Of a stretch of DNA of 64,000 nt, positions 9,361-17,804 are shown piece by piece (the stretch's first letter is position 1; every line of letters starts with the position of its first letter). The notes below the pieces were generated by a model that was not told the origin of the DNA, did no database searches, and worked only from the letters and a program-made list of their open reading frames with translations. Source of the DNA: Leclercia sp. AS011. GTDB lineage: Bacteria; Pseudomonadota; Gammaproteobacteria; Enterobacterales; Enterobacteriaceae. The translations under genes and the position numbers were made by a program. The stretch is taken from positions 558,001 to 622,000 of the forward strand of contig NZ_JBBCMA010000001.1 of NCBI RefSeq assembly GCF_037152535.1. The letters run 5' to 3'.

Positions 9361-10029
9361 ATGCAAGAAAGTATTCAACTGGTGATTGATTCGCTGCCCT
9401 ACCTGCTGAAGGGTGCGGTGTTTACGCTGCAACTGAGCATTGGCGGGATGTTCTTTGGCCTGCTTCTGGGCTTTATTCTGGCGTTGATGCGCATGTCGCC
9501 GGTACTGCCGGTGCGCTGGCTGGCGCGTTTTTATATTTCCATCTTCCGCGGCACGCCGCTGATTGCCCAGCTTTTCATGATTTACTACGGCCTGCCGCAG
9601 TTTGGCATTGAGCTGGACCCCATCCCGGCGGCAATGATCGGTCTGTCGCTGAATACTGCTGCCTATGCGGCGGAAACCCTGCGCGCGGCGATCTCCTCCA
9701 TTGAGAAAGGGCAGTGGGAGGCCGCAGCCAGTATCGGTATGACCCCGTGGCAAACCCTGCGCCGGGCGATCCTGCCCCAGGCCGCACGCGTGGCGCTGCC
9801 ACCGCTGAGCAACAGCTTTATCAGCCTGGTGAAAGATACCTCGCTGGCGGCCACCATTCAGGTGCCGGAGCTGTTCCGTCAGGCGCAGCTCATCACCTCC
9901 CGCACGCTGGAGGTCTTTACCATGTATCTGGCCGCCTCGCTGATCTACTGGGTGATGGCGACAGTGCTGTCGGCGCTGCAGAACTATTTTGAAAACCAGC
10001 TTAACCGCCAGGAGCGTGATCCAAAATGA
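9361..10029 (+). CDS. tcyL: TcyL (YecS), cystine ABC transporter permease
   Basis: Inner-membrane permease of the cystine importer. The 222-aa protein has several hydrophobic segments and the polar amino-acid uptake signature of the HisM/GlnP family, with the EAA-type loop EAAASIGMTPWQTLRRAILP around residues 120-139, which contacts the ATPase. It lies 21 nt after dcyD and overlaps tcyN by 4 nt (ATGA), so the pair is translationally coupled. Confidence 0.97.
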   Translation: MQESIQLVIDSLPYLLKGAVFTLQLSIGGMFFGLLLGFILALMRMSPVLPVRWLARFYISIFRGTPLIAQLFMIYYGLPQFGIELDPIPAAMIGLSLNTAAYAAETLRAAISSIEKGQWEAAASIGMTPWQTLRRAILPQAARVALPPLSNSFISLVKDTSLAATIQVPELFRQAQLITSRTLEVFTMYLAASLIYWVMATVLSALQNYFENQLNRQERDPK

Positions 10030-10778
10030 GTGCTATTGACGTTAAAAACCTGGTGAAGAAGTTTCATGGCCAGACGGTGTTGCACGGGATCGACCTGGAG
10101 GTGCAGGAGGGCGAAGTGGTGGCGATCATCGGGCCGAGCGGCTCCGGTAAAACCACCCTGCTGCGCAGCATCAATCTGCTGGAGCAGCCGGAAGGCGGCA
10201 CCATCCGCGTGGGTGAGATCACCATTGATACCGGCAAGTCCCTGAGCCAGCAAAAAAGCTTAATTCGCCGTCTGCGTCAGCACGTCGGTTTTGTCTTCCA
10301 GAGCTTTAATCTGTTTCCCCACCGTACGGTGCTGGAAAACATTATTGAAGGGCCGGTGATTGTGAAAGGCGAACCGAAAGAGGAAGCCACCGCCCGCGCC
10401 CGGGAGCTGCTGGCGAAAGTGGGGCTTTCTGGTAAAGAGACCAGCTACCCGCGGCGTCTCTCCGGCGGGCAGCAGCAGCGTGTGGCGATTGCCCGCGCGC
10501 TGGCAATGCGTCCTGACGTGATCCTGTTTGACGAACCAACCTCGGCGCTGGATCCGGAGCTGGTGGGGGAGGTGCTGAACACTATTCGTCAGCTGGCGCA
10601 GGAGAAGCGCACCCTGGTGATTGTCACTCATGAGATGAGCTTTGCCCGCGATGTGGCGGACAGGGCGATATTTATGGATCAGGGACGCATCGTTGAGCAG
10701 GGCCCGGCAAAATCACTGTTTGCCGATCCGCAGCAGCCCCGCACCCGCCAGTTCCTCGAAAAATTCCTCATGCAGTAG
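10026..10778 (+). CDS. tcyN: TcyN (YecC), cystine ABC transporter ATPase
   Basis: The 250-aa ATPase energises TcyJLN. Walker A GPSGSGKTT near residue 37, ABC signature LSGGQQQRVAIARAL near 145, Walker B VILFDEPTSALD near 165 and the H-loop in VIVTHEMSFA are all present, so it should be active. Last gene of the cystine operon; a 10-bp inverted repeat without a T tract follows at 10793. Confidence 0.97.
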   Translation: MSAIDVKNLVKKFHGQTVLHGIDLEVQEGEVVAIIGPSGSGKTTLLRSINLLEQPEGGTIRVGEITIDTGKSLSQQKSLIRRLRQHVGFVFQSFNLFPHRTVLENIIEGPVIVKGEPKEEATARARELLAKVGLSGKETSYPRRLSGGQQQRVAIARALAMRPDVILFDEPTSALDPELVGEVLNTIRQLAQEKRTLVIVTHEMSFARDVADRAIFMDQGRIVEQGPAKSLFADPQQPRTRQFLEKFLMQ

Positions 10779-10792
10779 CATGTTTGCTCTCA

Positions 10793-10821
10793 ATTGCTCC
10801 GGAAATATTCCCCGGAGCAAT
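10793..10821. other. 10-bp inverted repeat after tcyN
   Basis: ATTGCTCCGG and CCGGAGCAAT with a 9-nt loop lie 15 nt past the tcyN stop. No T tract follows, so it is more likely an mRNA 3'-end stabiliser or part of a rho-dependent end than an intrinsic terminator. Confidence 0.5.
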
Positions 10822-10999
10822 ATATTCATCCCCTGTATTAGTTCTCACCTGATTTTATCCCGGAAAAACCGCTCTAAGTGCATAAAATATGTAGATAATT
10901 ATCGCCGGGTCGATATTTTATACATATAAATAAGATTTATGTGTTAGTTTAAGAATCCATAATAATGATTATCTTTTACAGGGGCTTAATTCAGTCAGT

Positions 11000-11722
11000 A
11001 TGAAGGATTTAGACTTTTTCACATGGCGGCGGGAATGCTTCCTACGTTTTCAGGAGATGACTTCTGCCGACGAGGTATATCCCGAACTGCAACGACAAAC
11101 GCAGAACCTGGGATACGATTTCTTTTCGCTCTGCGTTCGCCATCCGGTGCCTTTCACGCGCCCTAAAGTCTCGGTGCATTCGAGCTATCCGCAACAGTGG
11201 ATGGCCCAGTATCACGCGGAAAATTTTTTCGTCATCGATCCGGTGCTTAAACCCGAGAATTTCGTGCACGGACACTTACCCTGGAACGATGCCTTATTCG
11301 CAGAGGCGCAACCTTTATGGGACGGCGCGCGCGACCATGGGCTGCGAAAAGGGATCACTCAGTGCCTGATGCTACCGAATCATGCGATGGGATTCCTCTC
11401 GGTCTCCAGTACCAGTCTGTCAGTGAACCTCATGGCGGGTGAAGTGGTTGAATTGCGTCTGCAGATTCTGGTGCAACTGGCGCTGACCACGCTGCTGCGA
11501 CTGGAACATGAAATGGTGATGCCACCGGAGATGAAATTCAGCAAGCGCGAGAAAGAAATTCTGAAATGGACGGCGGAAGGGAAGACCTCAGCAGAAATAG
11601 CCATCATTCTTTCTATTTCTGAAAATACGGTTAACTTCCATCAGAAAAATATGCAGAAGAAATTCAATGCGCCGAACAAGACGCAGATCGCATGCTATGC
11701 GGCCGCGACGGGGATTATCTGA
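11000..11722 (+). CDS. sdiA: SdiA, LuxR-type AHL receptor/transcription regulator
   Basis: Solo LuxR protein that senses N-acyl-homoserine lactones made by other bacteria; no LuxI partner is visible here. The 240-aa product has an N-terminal autoinducer-binding domain (about 20-165), including a Trp/Tyr/Asp pocket around WMAQYHAENFFVIDP, and a C-terminal LuxR helix-turn-helix (FSKREKEILKWTAEGKTSAE onward). The C-terminal domain is nearly identical to E. coli SdiA, while the ligand domain is much less conserved. The ribosome site is weak. The 220-nt upstream gap is AT-rich. It is the usual neighbour of yecF-uvrY. Confidence 0.96.
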   Translation: MKDLDFFTWRRECFLRFQEMTSADEVYPELQRQTQNLGYDFFSLCVRHPVPFTRPKVSVHSSYPQQWMAQYHAENFFVIDPVLKPENFVHGHLPWNDALFAEAQPLWDGARDHGLRKGITQCLMLPNHAMGFLSVSSTSLSVNLMAGEVVELRLQILVQLALTTLLRLEHEMVMPPEMKFSKREKEILKWTAEGKTSAEIAIILSISENTVNFHQKNMQKKFNAPNKTQIACYAAATGII

Positions 11723-11754
11723 CTACATTTCTGTTCTGCGTGGCAGGCGAGTAA

Positions 11755-11786
11755 ACGGCTGAAAGCACTGCGTTCAGCCGTTTTTG
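11755..11786 (+). terminator. terminator between sdiA and yecF
   Basis: ACGGCTGAA / TTCAGCCGT stem, 9-nt loop, followed by TTTTG on the plus strand. It lies between convergent genes and may serve both. Confidence 0.85.
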
Positions 11787-11788
11787 TT

Positions 11789-12013
11789 TTATTGACGGTA
11801 AGCTTGTTTGATCTGCTTAACGGTGCTGGAAAATACCTCGGCCTGAGCCTGGTCTTCCATCTGCGCAATCTGGCGTTCCATCTTAAGGATCACACGACCG
11901 GCGTCCGCCTGGCCCATCGCCTGCAGCATCAGGGTCAGCAGGGATTTCAGACAGGAAACTTCCTGCGCCAGTTGTTGGTTATTCTCCGCAGTGGCGAAAT
12001 CAGGTGTGCTCAT
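11789..12013 (-). CDS. yecF: YecF, DUF2594 small protein
   Basis: The 74-aa product (begins [20 protein letters not shown]) matches E. coli YecF, of unknown function. It is predicted to be mostly helical, with a central coiled-coil-like stretch (residues 15-65) rich in Leu, Gln and Glu, and no signal peptide. It lies convergent to sdiA and divergent from uvrY as in E. coli. Its ribosome site is GAGGAAAAT just before the ATG. Confidence 0.93.
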   Translation of the reverse strand: MSTPDFATAENNQQLAQEVSCLKSLLTLMLQAMGQADAGRVILKMERQIAQMEDQAQAEVFSSTVKQIKQAYRQ

Positions 12014-12485
12014 TTATTTTCCTCATGATAAAAACAGCGCTCGGGCGCATAGATCAAAGTTAAGGCGGCGGAGTATACCACAAGCCATTCAGAAAAACGC
12101 AGTGCTTGTTTTTTGTACGTTTAACCGTTTTGTTTATTCCGTTGAACAAGCATTCACTCTGAATTTTCTAAGACTTTAGCGTGAGTTAATTGTTTGATGA
12201 AGGTAGAACAGAGGTTAATTATTGTTACAAATTTATCGGGGCTATTTTTACATTAATAAAATAGCTCGGATAAATTTGTAAATTTTTGAAAACAACCACC
12301 CAAAAAAAGTGGCTAAGGGGGCATGGCGTAAGGCTTTCGTTTCCAGTTTATGTACAACTTAATTTCCAAAAAAAAGTGCTATTTCGACGGCATACATTTT
12401 TAAACATTTTAAGTTTCGGATAAAACCCGTTAATATGTGCCGAATTAACTGTCTGTAGCGTTATCCCTATTCTGGAGAATTTCCT
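12014..12485. other. yecF-uvrY intergenic region, 472 bp
   Basis: AT-rich spacer between divergent genes. No open frame of credible coding character was seen. It carries a long hairpin at 12225-12281 (listed separately). A GGAG ribosome site before uvrY sits at about 12475. I could not assign a firm promoter. Confidence 0.6.
12225..12281. repeat. 24-bp near-perfect inverted repeat (hairpin) upstream of uvrY
   Basis: The left arm 12225-12248 and right arm 12258-12281 pair over 24 positions with one G-G mismatch and one G-U pair, with a 9-nt loop (TACATTAAT). The outer half is AT-rich (ACAAATTTATC / GATAAATTTGT). A TTTTT run follows at 12283. It lies about 205 bp before uvrY and 210 bp from yecF. 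Its function is not known to me. Confidence 0.8.
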
Positions 12486-13142
12486 TTGATCAACGTCCTT
12501 CTTGTTGATGACCACGAACTGGTGCGCGCAGGGATACGACGCATTCTTGAAGATATAAAAGGTATTAAAGTTGCCGGCGAGGCCTGCTGCGGCGAAGATG
12601 CCGTTAAATGGTGCCGGTCAAATACCGCTGATGTTGTCCTGATGGACATGAACATGCCCGGTATTGGTGGCCTGGAAGCGACGCGTAAAATCGCGCGTAC
12701 CTGGGTTGATACCAAAGTGATCATGCTGACGGTTCACACTGAAAATCCCCTTCCTGCAAAAGTGATGCAGGCGGGCGCAGCTGGCTATTTAAGCAAAGGC
12801 GCGGCCCCGCAGGAGATGGTCAATGCGATCCGATCCGTCTATTCCGGGCAGCGCTATATTGCTTCAGATATCGCGCAACAGATGGCCCTCAGTCAGATTG
12901 AGCCAGAAAAGACCGAATCACCCTTTGCCAGTTTGTCTGAGCGCGAATTGCAGATTATGCTGATGATTACCAAAGGCCAGAAGGTGAATGAGATCTCCGA
13001 GCAGCTTAATCTCAGCCCGAAAACGGTGAACAGCTATCGCTACCGCATGTTCAGTAAACTGAACATTCATGGCGACGTTGAACTCACTCACCTGGCCATC
13101 CGCCATGGTCTGTGCAATGCCGAGACCCTAATTAGTCAGTGA
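12486..13142 (+). CDS. uvrY: UvrY, response regulator of the BarA-UvrY system
   Basis: Two-component response regulator that, phosphorylated by BarA, activates the CsrB/CsrC small RNAs and so controls carbon flux, motility and biofilm. It is 218 aa: receiver domain (1-120) with the acidic pair D8/D9, phospho-acceptor D54 (VLMDMNMPG) and a conserved Lys, then a LuxR/NarL helix-turn-helix ([20 protein letters not shown]). It begins with TTG, which aligns with the E. coli protein start and follows a GGAG site. It overlaps uvrC by 4 nt. Confidence 0.97.
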   Translation: MINVLLVDDHELVRAGIRRILEDIKGIKVAGEACCGEDAVKWCRSNTADVVLMDMNMPGIGGLEATRKIARTWVDTKVIMLTVHTENPLPAKVMQAGAAGYLSKGAAPQEMVNAIRSVYSGQRYIASDIAQQMALSQIEPEKTESPFASLSERELQIMLMITKGQKVNEISEQLNLSPKTVNSYRYRMFSKLNIHGDVELTHLAIRHGLCNAETLISQ

Positions 13143-14971
13143 GTGATGTGTTTGAATCCAGTGCTTTCCTGAAAACCGTTACCAGCCAGCCAGGCGTCTA
13201 CCGGATGTATGACGCTGGCGGGACGGTTATCTATGTTGGAAAAGCGAAAGATCTTAAAAAGCGACTTTCCAGCTATTTCCGCAGCAATCTCGCCTCCCGT
13301 AAAACAGAGGCGCTGGTCGCCCAGATCCAGCAGATCGATGTCACTGTGACCCACACAGAGACCGAAGCCCTGTTGCTGGAGCATAATTACATCAAGTTGT
13401 ATCAGCCGCGTTACAACGTGCTGCTGCGCGACGACAAATCCTATCCGTTTATCTTTCTCAGCAGCGACACCCATCCCCGTCTGGCGACCCATCGCGGTGC
13501 CAAGCATGCGAAAGGTGAGTACTTTGGCCCGTTCCCCAACGGCTATGCCGTGCGGGAAACGCTGGCTCTGCTGCAAAAGATTTTCCCGGTTCGCCAGTGC
13601 GAAAATAGCGTCTATCGCAACCGCTCCCGTCCTTGCCTGCAGTATCAGATTGGTCGTTGCCTCGGGCCCTGCGTGGAGGGGCTGGTCAGTGAAGAGGAAT
13701 ACGCGCAGCAGGTGGAGTATGTGCGCCTGTTCCTCGCCGGTAAAGACGATCAGGTACTGACCCAGCTGATTGCCCGCATGGAGAAGGCCAGCCAGGCGCT
13801 GAACTTTGAAGAGGCGGCGCGGATCCGCGATCAGATCCAGGCCGTGCGTCGGGTGACGGAAAAACAGTTTGTCTCCAATAATGGCGATGACCTGGACGTG
13901 ATTGGCGTCTCCTTTGACGCGGGTATGGCCTGCGTGCACGTGCTCTTTATCCGTCAGGGTAAGGTGCTGGGCAGCCGCAGCTACTTCCCGAAAGTGCCGG
14001 GCGGCACCGAGTTGGGCGAAGTGGTGGAGACCTTTGTCGGCCAGTTCTATTTGCAGGGCAGCCAGATGCGCACTCTGCCGTCGGAAATCTTGCTCGACTT
14101 TAATCTGAGTGATAAGACGCTGCTGGCCGATTCGCTGTCGGAGCTGGCGGGGCGCAAGGTGAACGTTCAGACCAAACCGCGTGGCGATCGTGCCCGCTAC
14201 CTGAAGCTGGCGCGTACCAATGCGGCGACGGCGCTCAGCACCAAACTGTCCCAGCAGTCGACCGTTCATCAGCGCCTGGCCGCGCTGGCGACGACGTTAC
14301 AGCTGCCGGAAGTAAAACGGATGGAGTGTTTTGACATCAGCCACACGATGGGGGAGCAGACCGTTGCCTCCTGCGTGGTGTTCGATGCCAACGGGCCGCT
14401 GCGGGCGGAGTATCGCCGCTACAACATCACCGGTATTACCCCCGGGGATGACTACGCCGCCATGAATCAGGTGTTACGCCGCCGCTACGGCAAAGCTATT
14501 GAAGAGAGTAAGATCCCGGACGTTATCGTCATTGATGGCGGTAAAGGACAGCTCGGCCAGGCAAAAGCGGTGTTTGCCGAACTGGACGTTCCCTGGGATA
14601 AGCACCATCCGCTGCTGCTGGGCGTGGCCAAAGGTACCGATCGTAAAGCCGGGCTGGAAACCCTGTTCCTGGAGCCGGAAGGGGAGGGCTTTAGCCTGCC
14701 GCCGGATTCACCTGCACTGCATGTGATCCAGCATATCCGCGATGAGTCGCACGATCATGCGATTGGCGGCCACCGCAAAAAACGGGCGAAGGTGAAAAAT
14801 ACCAGTACGCTGGAGACCATCGAAGGGGTTGGGCCAAAGCGTCGTCAGATGCTGCTGAAATACATGGGTGGTTTGCAAGGATTACTCAACGCCAGCGTGG
14901 AGGAAATTGCAAAAGTGCCGGGTATTTCGCAAGGGCTGGCAGAAAAGATCTACTACTCGTTGAAACATTGA
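13139..14971 (+). CDS. uvrC: UvrC, excinuclease ABC subunit C
   Basis: Endonuclease that makes both incisions around lesions marked by UvrAB in nucleotide excision repair. The 610-aa product has an N-terminal GIY-YIG nuclease domain ([18 protein letters not shown], about 19-95), a central Cys-rich segment ([13 protein letters not shown]), a UvrBC/UVR motif near 205-240, a C-terminal RNase H-like nuclease domain ([18 protein letters not shown]) and tandem helix-hairpin-helix motifs at the end ([18 protein letters not shown]). It has a GTG start inside the uvrY stop, so the two are coupled. Confidence 0.98.
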   Translation: MSDVFESSAFLKTVTSQPGVYRMYDAGGTVIYVGKAKDLKKRLSSYFRSNLASRKTEALVAQIQQIDVTVTHTETEALLLEHNYIKLYQPRYNVLLRDDKSYPFIFLSSDTHPRLATHRGAKHAKGEYFGPFPNGYAVRETLALLQKIFPVRQCENSVYRNRSRPCLQYQIGRCLGPCVEGLVSEEEYAQQVEYVRLFLAGKDDQVLTQLIARMEKASQALNFEEAARIRDQIQAVRRVTEKQFVSNNGDDLDVIGVSFDAGMACVHVLFIRQGKVLGSRSYFPKVPGGTELGEVVETFVGQFYLQGSQMRTLPSEILLDFNLSDKTLLADSLSELAGRKVNVQTKPRGDRARYLKLARTNAATALSTKLSQQSTVHQRLAALATTLQLPEVKRMECFDISHTMGEQTVASCVVFDANGPLRAEYRRYNITGITPGDDYAAMNQVLRRRYGKAIEESKIPDVIVIDGGKGQLGQAKAVFAELDVPWDKHHPLLLGVAKGTDRKAGLETLFLEPEGEGFSLPPDSPALHVIQHIRDESHDHAIGGHRKKRAKVKNTSTLETIEGVGPKRRQMLLKYMGGLQGLLNASVEEIAKVPGISQGLAEKIYYSLKH

Positions 14972-15027
14972 GGGCTCTGTAGCAACATAGGGCTAATAAT
15001 TACTGACAACAAACAGTTACCGTCACT

Positions 15028-15576
15028 ATGCGATTAAACATCCCTACGTTGTTAACGCTTTTCCGCGTCGTCCTCATCCCTTTCTTTGTGCTGGCGTTTT
15101 ATCTGCCGTTCGTCTGGGCTCCCTTCGCCTGTGCGCTGATCTTTTTCGTCGCGGCGGTAACCGACTGGTTTGACGGCTACCTGGCGCGTCGCTGGAACCA
15201 GAGCACCCGTTTCGGTGCCTTCCTCGACCCGGTAGCGGATAAGGTGATGGTCGCCATCGCCATGGTGCTGGTGGTGGAACATTACCACAGCTGGTGGGTC
15301 ACCCTGCCTGCCGCAACCATGATCGCCCGTGAAATCATTATCTCAGCCCTGCGTGAGTGGATGGCTGAACTGGGTAAACGCAGCAGCGTGGCAGTCTCCT
15401 GGATCGGTAAGGTGAAAACCACCGCCCAGATGGCGGCGCTGGTGTGGATGCTGTGGCGTCCGAACGAGTGGGTAGAGTGGGCGGGTATCGGCCTGTTTAT
15501 GGTCGCCGCGGTGCTGACGCTGTGGTCGATGTTGCAATATTTGAACGCTGCACGCGGCGATTTGCTTGATCAGTGA
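15028..15576 (+). CDS. pgsA: PgsA, phosphatidylglycerophosphate synthase
   Basis: Inner-membrane enzyme that joins CDP-diacylglycerol and glycerol-3-phosphate, the committed step to phosphatidylglycerol and cardiolipin. The 182-aa protein has the CDP-alcohol phosphotransferase motif D-G-x2-A-R-x8-G-x3-D-x3-D beginning at DGYLARRW and ending FLDPVADK, and about four membrane helices. It lies 56 nt downstream of uvrC, as in E. coli, and just before the glyW tRNA operon. Confidence 0.98.
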   Translation: MRLNIPTLLTLFRVVLIPFFVLAFYLPFVWAPFACALIFFVAAVTDWFDGYLARRWNQSTRFGAFLDPVADKVMVAIAMVLVVEHYHSWWVTLPAATMIAREIIISALREWMAELGKRSSVAVSWIGKVKTTAQMAALVWMLWRPNEWVEWAGIGLFMVAAVLTLWSMLQYLNAARGDLLDQ

Positions 15577-15626
15577 TCGTTTCGCCGTAATTTTCAGCAA
15601 ACGATCTTGAGTTAAGAAAAATAACG

Positions 15627-15654
15627 TTGACTCAAAACGTCAGGTAAGTAGAAT
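15627..15654 (+). promoter_or_regulatory. promoter of the glyW-cysT-leuZ tRNA operon
   Basis: TTGACT, 16 bp, TAGAAT, followed by a GC-containing discriminator. It is about 75 bp upstream of the first tRNA and typical of stable-RNA promoters. Confidence 0.75.
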
Positions 15655-15728
15655 GCAACGCATCGAACGACGGCACGGTTCGTTAGTCGATAAGAAAATC
15701 AAGTGATTAGCATACTAGCTTGATGATT

Positions 15729-15804
<76 letters not shown>

Positions 15805-15855
15805 AATTTAAGACAGTCGCACTTGCGGGTGTCAGTCGAAAGACAAAAGATTTAA

Positions 15856-15929
15856 GGCGCGTTAGCAAAGCGGTTATGTAGCGGATTGCAAATCCGTCTA
15901 GTCCGGTTCGACTCCGGAACGCGCCTCCA
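15856..15929 (+). tRNA. cysT: tRNA-Cys (anticodon GCA)
   Basis: 74-nt cloverleaf with GGCGCGT acceptor stem pairing with ACGCGCC, anticodon loop ATTGCAAAT (GCA), TTCGACT T-loop, encoded CCA. Nearly the same as E. coli cysT. Confidence 0.98.
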
Positions 15930-15941
15930 CTTTCTTCCCGA

Positions 15942-16028
15942 GGCCGGATGGTGGAATCGGTAGACACAAGGGATTTAAAATCCCTCGGCGTTCGCGCTGT
16001 GTGGGTTCAAGTCCCACTCCGGCTACCA
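15942..16028 (+). tRNA. leuZ: tRNA-Leu (anticodon TAA)
   Basis: 87-nt class II tRNA with a long variable arm. The acceptor strand GGCCGGA pairs with TCCGGCT, keeping the G1-U72 pair of E. coli leuZ. The second pair is G-C where I recall C-G in E. coli, a compensated change. Anticodon loop ATTTAAAAT (TAA). Encoded CCA. A terminator follows at 16070, then the accessory block begins, consistent with leuZ marking its left boundary. Confidence 0.97.
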
Positions 16029-16069
16029 TGGGAAAGCAAAGAATAATCAAAGCAATAAGCAGTGTCGTG

Positions 16070-16093
16070 AAACCACCGAAAGGTGGTTTTTTT
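16070..16093 (+). terminator. terminator of the tRNA operon
   Basis: AAACCACC / GGTGGTTT stem with a GAAA tetraloop and T tract, 41 nt after leuZ. Confidence 0.93.
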
Positions 16094-16174
16094 GTGCCTG
16101 AAATCTTATTCTTCAGCATGAAAGGTAAGATGTAAGCGAAATACCGGATTGGACCCGGTTTGGACTTACGTGGT

Positions 16175-16579
16175 TCAATAAGGAACTGTTCCTTCAGTAA
16201 GCAATCCCGCCTCTTTGAGTGCAAGCACAACATTCATTTGCTGATTGTGGTTAGCAGCAGCCTGGATAAAGCCAGTTGTGATCACTGTCCACAATTGGCG
16301 AGGAGTGTAATCAGTTTCAGAATCAGCCAGAACAAGCTGGGCTGCACGGATTGCATAATCTTTATTAGGCCCGTTCAGTGCACGTGCAGAAAGATACTCT
16401 CCGGGTTGAACACCTTTCACCCAGCCAAACTGACACAACCCAAGAAATGCTGATTTTGGGCAGCCTTTTTCTTTTTCTGCTACAGCGCAAGACCACGCTT
16501 CGATCGGAGATAATTGCTGTCTGATAAGTTCAACGGCATTAAGGGTGATGACACCATAGCCACTTTGACTGATTACCAT
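16175..16579 (-). CDS. hypothetical protein, DUF6979-like (134 aa)
   Basis: A 134-aa soluble protein without signal peptide or membrane segment. Its GCPKSAFLGLCQFGWVKGV core, followed by a Tyr-containing NKDYAIRAA segment and a C-terminal NHNQQMNVVLALKEAGL stretch, resembles from memory the family labelled DUF6979, whose function is not known. The ribosome site is poor and the start at 16579 is uncertain. It is divergent from the gene at 16670, with a 90-bp gap holding a small palindrome (ATTCAT-CC-ATGAAT at 16607-16620). The local sequence is more AT-rich than its neighbours, suggesting acquisition next to leuZ. Confidence 0.65.
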   Translation of the reverse strand: MVISQSGYGVITLNAVELIRQQLSPIEAWSCAVAEKEKGCPKSAFLGLCQFGWVKGVQPGEYLSARALNGPNKDYAIRAAQLVLADSETDYTPRQLWTVITTGFIQAAANHNQQMNVVLALKEAGLLTEGTVPY

Positions 16580-16669
16580 TATTTACCATGTTGATATTTT
16601 GGTTTGATTCATCCATGAATGATACCATTCGATGATGGCAAGTGATGGTTTTTTAACAGCGATTCAAAG

Positions 16670-17365
16670 ATGCTGAAGCAATATGTAACGGGGCAGCGTA
16701 AAGCGTTATGGGATGCTTTCTGCCGACGGCAGGAAATCATTAAAAACAGTACACCTCTGTTCGATGTCGACCATGAATCAATTGTGCGTACCCGGAAGGT
16801 AGGGAAAACCTCAGTCAGAAATATTCTCTCGCGCAGTGAACTGATGGAATCTATGGTTGTTTCTCAGACAAACATTTTGCTGGATGATATTTCGCACAAA
16901 CGAGATCGGTTTGATGGCCTTATCTATATGATGTTTACACGTGAGGATGATGATGTCATTCCACTGTATATTGGTAAAGCCGAATCAAAAGGACGCAGTA
17001 ATCCGGTCTCAGCCAACATAAAAGATGTGGCTCGGGTAAAAGATAAGTTTGCCCGGTGGGGTGATAACTATCAGTACCATATCGGAGATCTGAGTGCATC
17101 CGTATTGCTTGGGCATGAAACGAAATACGTCACGCAGAAGTATCAGCAGTGGGCAGCAAGTCTGTTTGTTACTTATCCAGTTGAAAGACCGCAATTAAAA
17201 AAAGATATATGGTTCTGGTGCAAGGCATGGAACAGAAATGATGTTGGTATTTGGCCCGAGTTTGGTCCAACAAGATTAACGTTTCTGGAATACCTTTTGA
17301 TCGGTGTGGCTAGTTCGTTGTTTCCGCAAGCGTTGCTTAACCGTGAAGGTCACAGCCGTAGCTAA
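16670..17365 (+). CDS. hypothetical protein with possible divergent GIY-YIG-like fold (231 aa)
   Basis: A 231-aa protein with no clear family. Around residues 84-105 the segment GLIYMMFT followed by IPLYIGKAESKGR resembles the two beta strands of GIY-YIG nucleases (an xIY strand, then a YIGKA strand). A distant His/Tyr/Arg-rich region and the C-terminal PTRLTFLEYLLIG could hold the metal-binding Glu. Canonical catalytic spacing is not obvious, so nuclease activity is only a guess. There is no signal peptide. The ribosome site is weak. AT-rich composition and a position after leuZ suggest transfer. Neither an integrase nor a second leuZ 3' end was found nearby. Confidence 0.6.
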   Translation: MLKQYVTGQRKALWDAFCRRQEIIKNSTPLFDVDHESIVRTRKVGKTSVRNILSRSELMESMVVSQTNILLDDISHKRDRFDGLIYMMFTREDDDVIPLYIGKAESKGRSNPVSANIKDVARVKDKFARWGDNYQYHIGDLSASVLLGHETKYVTQKYQQWAASLFVTYPVERPQLKKDIWFWCKAWNRNDVGIWPEFGPTRLTFLEYLLIGVASSLFPQALLNREGHSRS

Positions 17366-17439
17366 TGTCGACCTGGAGGACGAAGAAGCTTGGATGAGAT
17401 ATAGACATTAAGCAATCATACATTGCCCATTCTACAGAC

Positions 17440-17784
17440 TCATGCTTCACCACACCCACAATAAAACACCGCCAGCCAAACCGTCGGTACATCGGGATCG
17501 GTCCACTCCACCCGGTGCCGGCATTGCGCGGGGATATGCACCGCATCCCCCGCATGCAGCACTCGGACCTCATTTTCCGCTTCGAATTTCACCCCCGCCG
17601 AGCCACGCAGAACGACCACCCATTCGTTTTCCGTCTGGCAGTACCAGAAGCCAGGCGGACTGGCTTGACCGGTGGAGAGGATGCGCTCAATTTTTAACCC
17701 CGGCGCTACAAGCAACGCGTCGAAGATTTCAGCCTCGTTACGAACGCCCGCCCCGGGCAGCTGTGAAAAGAGATTTAACGCCAT
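17440..17784 (-). CDS. small cupin-domain protein
   Basis: A 114-aa single-domain cupin. Conserved core: WYCQTENEWVVVLRGSAGV (motif 1, with a Glu-Asn replacing the usual HxH) and GDAVHIPAQCRHRVE (motif 2, His retained). I chose the ATG at 17784 because AGCGGAGG lies 7 nt upstream; the open frame continues upstream into the permease gene but lacks similarity. It is the last gene of the sugar ABC operon, 20 nt after the permease. In that setting a cupin could be a sugar mutarotase-like or isomerase-type enzyme, or a ligand sensor, but this is not shown. Confidence 0.8.
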   Translation of the reverse strand: MALNLFSQLPGAGVRNEAEIFDALLVAPGLKIERILSTGQASPPGFWYCQTENEWVVVLRGSAGVKFEAENEVRVLHAGDAVHIPAQCRHRVEWTDPDVPTVWLAVFYCGCGEA

Positions 17785-17804
17785 TTGACTGCCTCCGCTG
17801 ATCA

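Noticed and set aside
13136..14269. 377-codon minus-strand frame opposite uvrC
   Set aside because: Shadow of a strongly conserved uvrC coding sequence; no ribosome site or homology.
16094..17430. Integrated prophage or integrative element next to leuZ
   Set aside because: No integrase, phage structural gene or duplicated leuZ 3' end was found in the flanking sequence.
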